From: Streptomyces fungicidicus
GTDB lineage: Bacteria > Actinomycetota > Actinomycetes > Streptomycetales > Streptomycetaceae
Assembly: GCF_003665435.1 (NCBI RefSeq)
Contig: NZ_CP023407.1
Coordinates: forward strand, 1,798,001-1,862,000
Direction of reading: 5' to 3'
DNA: 64,000 bases
Below, in pieces: positions 59,477 through 64,000 of this stretch. How positions within the stretch are numbered: position 1 is the stretch's first letter; each line of letters starts with the position of its first letter. Below the pieces are notes generated by a model that saw only the letters and a list, made by a program, of their open reading frames with translations, searched no databases and was not told the origin of the DNA. A program made the translations under genes and the position numbers.

Positions 59477-60400
59477 ATGCGAAGTGAGCCCGTGGTCCAG
59501 GTGCAGGCCCTGGTGAAGCGGTACGGCACGAAGACCGCGGTGGACGGCCTCGACCTGGTGGCACGGCAGGGCGTGACCGCCGTGCTCGGCCCCAACGGGG
59601 CGGGCAAGACGACCACGGTCGAGACCTGCGAGGGGTACCGGCGGCCGGATTCCGGCACGGTGCGCGTCCTGGGCCTCGACCCGGTGAGACAGTCGGCGCG
59701 GCTGCGGCCCCGCCTCGGCGTGATGCTCCAGTCGGGCGGCGTCTACTCGGGCGCGCGGGCGGACGAGATGCTCCGCCACGTGGCGAAACTGCACGCGCAC
59801 CCGCTGGACGTGGACGCGCTGATCGAGCGGCTGGGGCTCGGCTCCTGCGGCCGTACGGCGTACCGGCGGCTGTCCGGCGGCCAGCAGCAGCGGCTCGCGC
59901 TGGCGATGGCCGTCGTGGGACGGCCGGAACTGGTGTTCCTGGACGAGCCGACGGCCGGCCTCGACCCGCAGGCCCGCCGCGCCACCTGGGACCTGGTACG
60001 GGACCTGCGCGCCGACGGCGTCTCCGTCATCCTCACCACCCACTACATGGACGAGGCCGAGCAGCTCGCCGACGACGTGGCGGTCATCGACGCCGGGCGG
60101 GTGATCGCCCAGGGCTCCCCCGAGGAGCTGTGCAGGGGCGGCGCCGAGAACACGCTCCGCTTCTCCGGCCGGCCCGGCCTGGACGTGGCGTCCCTGCTGA
60201 AGGCGCTGCCGCCCGACTCGGCCGCCGAGGAGGTTGCCCCCGGCTCGTACCGGGTGCTCGGCAGGGTCGACCCGCAACTGCTCGCCACGGTGACGTCCTG
60301 GTGCGCGCAGCACGGGGTGATGCCGGACCGGATCTCGGTGGAACGCCACACCCTCGAGGACGTCTTTTTGGAACTGACCGGCAAGGAGCTGCGTTCGTGA
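59477..60400 (+). CDS. ABC exporter ATP-binding protein (DrrA-like)
   Basis: The 307-residue ATPase has Walker A in VLGPNGAGKTTTVETC, the Q-loop in LGVMLQSGGVYSGAR, the signature YRRLSGGQQQRLALAM, Walker B in LVFLDEPTAGLDPQARRATW and the switch His in ILTTHYMDEAEQLADD. A C-terminal domain (about 215-300) resembles that of DrrA-type exporters. It pairs with the coupled membrane protein to form an ABC-2 efflux system of unknown substrate. Its divergence from suf and position before ctaA recall a conserved actinobacterial order. Confidence 0.92.
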   Translation: MRSEPVVQVQALVKRYGTKTAVDGLDLVARQGVTAVLGPNGAGKTTTVETCEGYRRPDSGTVRVLGLDPVRQSARLRPRLGVMLQSGGVYSGARADEMLRHVAKLHAHPLDVDALIERLGLGSCGRTAYRRLSGGQQQRLALAMAVVGRPELVFLDEPTAGLDPQARRATWDLVRDLRADGVSVILTTHYMDEAEQLADDVAVIDAGRVIAQGSPEELCRGGAENTLRFSGRPGLDVASLLKALPPDSAAEEVAPGSYRVLGRVDPQLLATVTSWCAQHGVMPDRISVERHTLEDVFLELTGKELRS

Positions 60401-61161
60401 GCGCCACCTACTCACCGAAGCCGGGCGCGGCGCCCCTGACCCGCATGATCGCGGCGCAGGCCGTGCTCGAGACGAAGATGCTGCTGCGCAACGGCGAGCA
60501 GCTGCTGCTCACGGTGGTCATCCCCACGCTGCTGCTGGTGCTGTTCAGCACCGTGGACGTCGTCGACACCGGCGACGGCGAGACGGTCGACTTCCTGGCC
60601 CCGGGCATCCTGGCGCTCGCCGTGATGTCGACGGCGTTCACCGGGCAGGCCATCGCGACCGGCTTCGAGCGCCGCTACGGCGTGCTGAAGCGGCTTGCGT
60701 CGTCGCCGCTGCCGCGCTGGGGCCTGATGACCGCGAAGACGCTGTCGGTGCTGGTCACCGAGGTGCTCCAGGTGGCCCTGGTGACGGTGATCGCCCTCGC
60801 GCTCGGCTGGTCCCCGCAGGGCGACCCGGTCTCGGTGTTCCTGCTGCTGGTGCTGGGCACGGCCGCGTTCTCCGGGCTCGGTCTGCTGATGGCGGGCACC
60901 CTCAAGGCGGAGGCGACGCTCGCCGCGGCCAACCTGGTGTTCCTGCTGCTGCTGGTCGGCGGCGGGGTGGTCGTACCGCTGGACAGGTTCCCGGACGCCG
61001 CCGGGGACGTCCTCGGCCTGCTGCCGATCTCCGCCCTGTCGGAGGGGCTGCGGGACGTGCTCCAGCACGGGGCCGGGATGCCGTGGGCCGACCTCGGGAT
61101 CCTCGCCGTCTGGGCGGTCGCGGGCCTCGCCGCGGCCGGGAGGTTCTTCCGCTGGGAGTAG
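60397..61161 (+). CDS. ABC-2 type exporter membrane protein
   Basis: The 254-residue protein has six hydrophobic segments (LLLTVVIPTLLLVLFSTVDV at about 34-53, ILALAVMSTAFTGQAIATGF, VALVTVIALALGWSP, FLLLVLGTAAFSGLGLLMAG, LVFLLLLVGGGVVVPLDRFP and a last helix near 235). The ABC-2 feature ERRYGVLKRLASSPLPRWGL after the second helix is present. GTG 60397 overlaps the ATPase stop by GTGA. Confidence 0.9.
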   Translation: MSATYSPKPGAAPLTRMIAAQAVLETKMLLRNGEQLLLTVVIPTLLLVLFSTVDVVDTGDGETVDFLAPGILALAVMSTAFTGQAIATGFERRYGVLKRLASSPLPRWGLMTAKTLSVLVTEVLQVALVTVIALALGWSPQGDPVSVFLLLVLGTAAFSGLGLLMAGTLKAEATLAAANLVFLLLLVGGGVVVPLDRFPDAAGDVLGLLPISALSEGLRDVLQHGAGMPWADLGILAVWAVAGLAAAGRFFRWE

Positions 61162-61211
61162 CCGGGTCGCCCCGGACCGACCCTCGTGAAAGCGTGCACA
61201 AGCGGCCCGCC

Positions 61212-61217
61212 TACGAT
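61212..61217 (+). promoter_or_regulatory. -10 element of ctaA, possible leaderless start
   Basis: TACGAT lies six bases before the GTG of ctaA, so transcription could start at the start codon. The -35 region is not convincing. Read-through from the exporter genes 62 bp upstream is also possible. Confidence 0.4.
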
Positions 61218-61223
61218 GGGGGC

Positions 61224-62243
61224 GTGCCAAACGTGACCCGCGCCGACGCCCAGGCGGCCCTGCGCAACCCGCTCGCCTTCATCGCCGCACGCTGGACCCC
61301 GGATCCCCGGACCGTCCGGCGGGCGGTCCTCGCCGCGCTCGTCATGGCCGTGGTCATCGTGGTGACCGGCGGAGCCGTACGGCTGACCGGTTCCGGCCTG
61401 GGCTGCCCGACCTGGCCCAAGTGCACCGACGACTCGCTCGCCGCGACCCGCGAGATGGGCCTGCACGGTGTCATCGAGTTCGGCAACCGTCTGCTGACGT
61501 ACGTGCTGTGTGCCGCCGTCGGCTGGGCGATCATCGCCGCGCGCTCCGAGAAGCCGTACCGGCGCGGTCTCACCCGGCTGGGCTGGGCGCAGTTCTGGAT
61601 CGTCATGGGCAACGCGATCCTCGGCGGCATCGTGGTCCTGGTCGGTCTGAACCCGTACACGGTCGCGGCGCACTTCCTGCTCTCCACGGCGCTGATCGCG
61701 GTCGCCGTGGTGATGTGGCAGCGCACCCGGGAGGGCGACGGGGAGCCCCGGCCGCTGGTCGGCAAGGCCGTGCAGCAGCTGGTGTGGTGCATGGTGGCCG
61801 CCTCCGTGCTGCTGATCGCGGTCGGCACGGTGGTCACCGGGGCGGGCCCGCACGCGGGTGACTCCAGCGACGTCCCGCGCATGCCGCTCGACTGGGAGAT
61901 GGTCAGCAAGCTGCACGCCGTACTGGCGTGGATCGTGGTGACGCTGACGTTCGCGCTGTGGTTCGTCCTGAAGGCGGTCGACGCGCCCGGCGGCCCCCTG
62001 GCCCGCACCCGCGAGCTGTTCCTGATCCTGCTCGCGCAGGGCGCCATCGGCTATGTGCAGTACTTCACCGACCTCCCCGAGGTCCTGGTCGGCCTGCACA
62101 TGTTCGGCTCGTGCGTGATGTGGATCTGGGTGCTTCGGGTGCTGCTGTCGCTGCGCGAGCGCCCGGAGGCGGACGCCCCGGACGTGCCGGGACCGCTCGC
62201 TCAGGAGCCCGCCACCAGCGCGTCGATCGCGGCCCCCAGGTAG
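61224..62243 (+). CDS. ctaA: Heme A synthase (COX15/CtaA)
   Basis: The 339-residue membrane enzyme oxidises heme O to heme A for cytochrome c oxidase. Eight membrane helices are arranged as two four-helix halves. The heme His residues are in GLHGVIEFGNRLLT (His81, with Glu85), TVAAHFLLSTAL, SKLHAVLAWIVV and VGLHMFGSCVMW. The extracellular Cys61/Cys67 pair lies in GSGLGCPTWPKC. GTG 61224 gives a standard N-terminus. Its last 43 bp overlap the convergent nucleotidyltransferase gene. Confidence 0.93.
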   Translation: MPNVTRADAQAALRNPLAFIAARWTPDPRTVRRAVLAALVMAVVIVVTGGAVRLTGSGLGCPTWPKCTDDSLAATREMGLHGVIEFGNRLLTYVLCAAVGWAIIAARSEKPYRRGLTRLGWAQFWIVMGNAILGGIVVLVGLNPYTVAAHFLLSTALIAVAVVMWQRTREGDGEPRPLVGKAVQQLVWCMVAASVLLIAVGTVVTGAGPHAGDSSDVPRMPLDWEMVSKLHAVLAWIVVTLTFALWFVLKAVDAPGGPLARTRELFLILLAQGAIGYVQYFTDLPEVLVGLHMFGSCVMWIWVLRVLLSLRERPEADAPDVPGPLAQEPATSASIAAPR

Positions 62244-62935
62244 TCCCGGGTCAGCCGGGCCCGGCGGGCGGCCCACTCCCCCGCGGCCGGCGCGGCGCCG
62301 TCGTAGCGCCGTCTCCTGATGTCCTCGACGACCTCGCCGGGCGCGCCGAGTCCGGGCAGGACGTCCAGCGCCTCCCGCTTGGAGATCAGCCGACCCTCGC
62401 GGAGGGTGACGGTGGCGCGGGCAAAGGTCAGCAGGCCCAGGTCGACCCACACGTCCTGGGTCCAGTGGGCGGCCCGGTCCACCTCGCGCCGCCAGTAGTC
62501 GCGCTGGTCGCGCACAACGAACGCGGCGAGTTCCCCGTCCGGCACCGGCGGCAGCACCCGCGCGGGCGGCACCCCGTGCAGGACCCGGCCGAAGGTGTGC
62601 AGCTCGGCGCGGGTGACCGGGGTGACCGGCCGGGCGAAGAGTTCCTGGTGCACCCAGGTGAGGTGGTGCCGCGCGGTGTCCGCGGCGGTGTCCGGCGTCA
62701 GGTAGCTGCAGTGCAGCAGGCCGGCGAGCGGCTCGTGCCGCAGCCGGGCGTGCAGCGAAGCGACGCGCCACACCGTCCGTAGGGTGACCGGGTGGTCCAG
62801 GACCGCGATCAGGTCCAGGTCGCTCCGGCCCTCCTGGTAGTCGCCGCCGGCCAGTGAGCCGTGCGCCCAGACGGCGCGGGGACCGAGCGGAGTCAGGCCG
62901 GCGAGGAAGCGGTCGAGGAGCGCGGCGGTCGGCAT
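62201..62935 (-). CDS. Nucleotidyltransferase-domain protein (aminoglycoside adenylyltransferase-like)
   Basis: The 244-residue protein has the minimal nucleotidyltransferase motif WAHGSLAGGDYQEGRSDLDL at about 24-43: Gly-Ser followed by the Asp-x-Asp metal pair. A helical C-terminal part (about 110-240: VVRDQRDYWRREVDRAAHWT, FARATVTLREGRLISKREAL) follows, as in AadA-like proteins. Whether it modifies an antibiotic or another target is unknown. It starts 20 bp after the amidohydrolase stop and could be co-transcribed with it. Confidence 0.82.
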   Translation of the reverse strand: MPTAALLDRFLAGLTPLGPRAVWAHGSLAGGDYQEGRSDLDLIAVLDHPVTLRTVWRVASLHARLRHEPLAGLLHCSYLTPDTAADTARHHLTWVHQELFARPVTPVTRAELHTFGRVLHGVPPARVLPPVPDGELAAFVVRDQRDYWRREVDRAAHWTQDVWVDLGLLTFARATVTLREGRLISKREALDVLPGLGAPGEVVEDIRRRRYDGAAPAAGEWAARRARLTRDYLGAAIDALVAGS

Positions 62936-62954
62936 CGGCCCAGTCTTCCCCCCC

Positions 62955-64000
62955 TCAGTGCAGGCTGTACACCCTGCCCGCGTTCTCCGACGCGATCATG
63001 CCGGCCACCCGCTGCGCGTCCTCGGGGGACCAGGCGCCCTCGGCCACCCAGGTGCCGAGCACCCGGCCGAGCGACTCGCGGAACAGGCAGGCGCCGACGA
63101 CGTGCAGCTCGGGCAGGCCCCGGGCGCCGCTGGAGAAGAGGACCTTGCCGAAGGGGGCGAGTTCCAGGATCTCCGCGAGGACGGTCGCGGCGCGGGCCCC
63201 GGTACGCACCAGGGCGGCGCCGCAGTCGGCGTAGACGTGCGGGAAGACCCCGGCGAGGTGGGCGGCCTGGCGGTGGTACGGATAGCCGTGCAGCAGGACG
63301 AGGTCGGTGCCGAGTCCGGCGGTGGCCCGGACGAAGTCCGTGAGCAGGACCGGGTCGGTGCGGTCGATCCGGGTGCCCGGCGCGGCGAGGCCGGCGTGCA
63401 GCTGGAGGGGCCGGCCCGAGGCGACCGCGATCCACAGCAGGTGCCGCAGCAGGACCGGGTCGCGGAGCTCGTCGCCCACCCGGCGTGCGGCCAGCCAGCG
63501 TCCGGCCGCGCCGCGCACCTCCCCGGGTCCGGGCGGCTCGGGGGCGAGCGCCGGGGCGTGCCCCACGCCGGCGACGGAGGTGAAGGCGACGGCGTGCGCG
63601 GCGGCCCCGTGCACCGACTCGGCGAGGTTGGCGAGGAAGGACTCCACGGTGCCGGAGGTGTCGGCGACCTGTTCGGCCAGCAGTTCCAGCCGGACGATCT
63701 CATGGGCGTCGGCGTCCCCGGCCGTGCCCAGCTCGGTGGCGCCGGTGAGGTCGCCGGGCAGTCCGGTGTCGACGAGGTAGGCGGTGATTCCGCTGCCCCG
63801 CAGCAGCCGGCGTCCGGCCTCCGTCACGCCCAGTTCACGCCGCCGGGCGAGATAGCGGGCGGGCGGGCAGTGCGGCTCCAGACCGAGCAGGGGCGGGCAC
63901 CAGCGGCGCACGGCGAAGCCGGTCTGGGTGTCGAAGAGGGTGGTGCCGGCGGCGGGCGGCCCCTCGGTGCGGGACAGCTGGGCCTCGAAGGTGCCGAGGC
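62955..64000 (-). CDS. Amidohydrolase-family protein, N-terminus cut by window edge
   Basis: The open frame continues past the right edge, with 348 residues visible. It begins LGTFEAQLSRTEGPPAAGTT and then FDTQTGFAVRRWCPPLL. It contains YLVDTGLPGDLTGATELGTA, GRPLQLHAGLAAPGTRIDR with a metal-site His, LVLLHGYPYHRQAAHLAGVF and GKVLFSSGARGLPELHVVGA. This is the COG2159-type amidohydrolase pattern seen in a Streptomyces family of about 380 residues. The first metal-ligand HxH lies beyond the window. An internal GTG at 63911 is not the real start. The substrate is unknown. Confidence 0.82.
   Translation of the reverse strand, partial: LGTFEAQLSRTEGPPAAGTTLFDTQTGFAVRRWCPPLLGLEPHCPPARYLARRRELGVTEAGRRLLRGSGITAYLVDTGLPGDLTGATELGTAGDADAHEIVRLELLAEQVADTSGTVESFLANLAESVHGAAAHAVAFTSVAGVGHAPALAPEPPGPGEVRGAAGRWLAARRVGDELRDPVLLRHLLWIAVASGRPLQLHAGLAAPGTRIDRTDPVLLTDFVRATAGLGTDLVLLHGYPYHRQAAHLAGVFPHVYADCGAALVRTGARAATVLAEILELAPFGKVLFSSGARGLPELHVVGACLFRESLGRVLGTWVAEGAWSPEDAQRVAGMIASENAGRVYSLH

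Overview
The window is about 72 percent GC. Codons end overwhelmingly in G or C, GTG starts are common, and many genes overlap by ATGA or GTGA. Content (SufR-headed suf operon, PbpA-type transpeptidase, SigE-family sigma factors, TROVE protein, DapD) points to a Streptomyces chromosome. From memory the order resembles the dapD/suf neighbourhood of Streptomyces chromosomes; this was not checked. I saw no transposase, integrase, CRISPR array, rRNA or standard tRNA.

Region 1 (1-9.2 kb) holds a cut-off LURP-one-like gene, a NarL-type two-component pair whose kinase carries an extra C-terminal membrane-anchored domain, an alpha-ketoglutarate semialdehyde dehydrogenase divergent from an IclR regulator, a GNAT acetyltransferase, a class B penicillin-binding protein, and a SigE-family sigma factor with a membrane partner.

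Region 2 (9.2-27.3 kb) is a plant cell-wall (pectin and arabinan) degradation island: PL3 and PL1 pectate lyases, a double-domain GH43, an esterase, a pectin methylesterase, a rhamnogalacturonan-acetylesterase-like SGNH protein, a sugar ABC importer without its own ATPase, a second GH43, a PmoA-like protein, a Gfo/Idh/MocA dehydrogenase, and a GntR-controlled sugar-acid dehydratase plus DHDPS-family enzyme. Together with the semialdehyde dehydrogenase at 2.9 kb and the divergent kdgD/udh genes at 31-33 kb, this forms most of an oxidative route from uronic acids and pentonic acids to alpha-ketoglutarate.

Region 3 (27.3-40.3 kb) contains a TIGR03086-type protein, an MFS exporter, an unrecognised protein translationally coupled to kdgD, udh, a DeoR-controlled polyol-type ABC importer with a zinc dehydrogenase, a tandem TerD protein and a TetR regulator.

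Region 4 (40.3-47.3 kb) contains a TROVE (Ro60-like) gene. In the gap upstream of it, on the same strand, lies a clear Y RNA whose head is a circularly permuted tRNA mimic: T-arm, then acceptor-like stem closed by a loop, then D-arm. Next come a Tat-exported PhoX-like phosphatase with a PHO box, a large conserved hypothetical protein, and a secreted nuclease of the endonuclease/exonuclease/phosphatase fold.

Region 5 (47.3-64 kb) is mainly housekeeping: a DUF3618/Holin-X membrane pair, dapA, a second sigma factor with a membrane beta-propeller partner, dapD, an EmrE-like SMR pump, the suf Fe-S assembly operon (sufR-B-D-Rieske-C-S-U-SufT), an ABC exporter, ctaA heme A synthase, a nucleotidyltransferase, and an amidohydrolase cut by the right edge.
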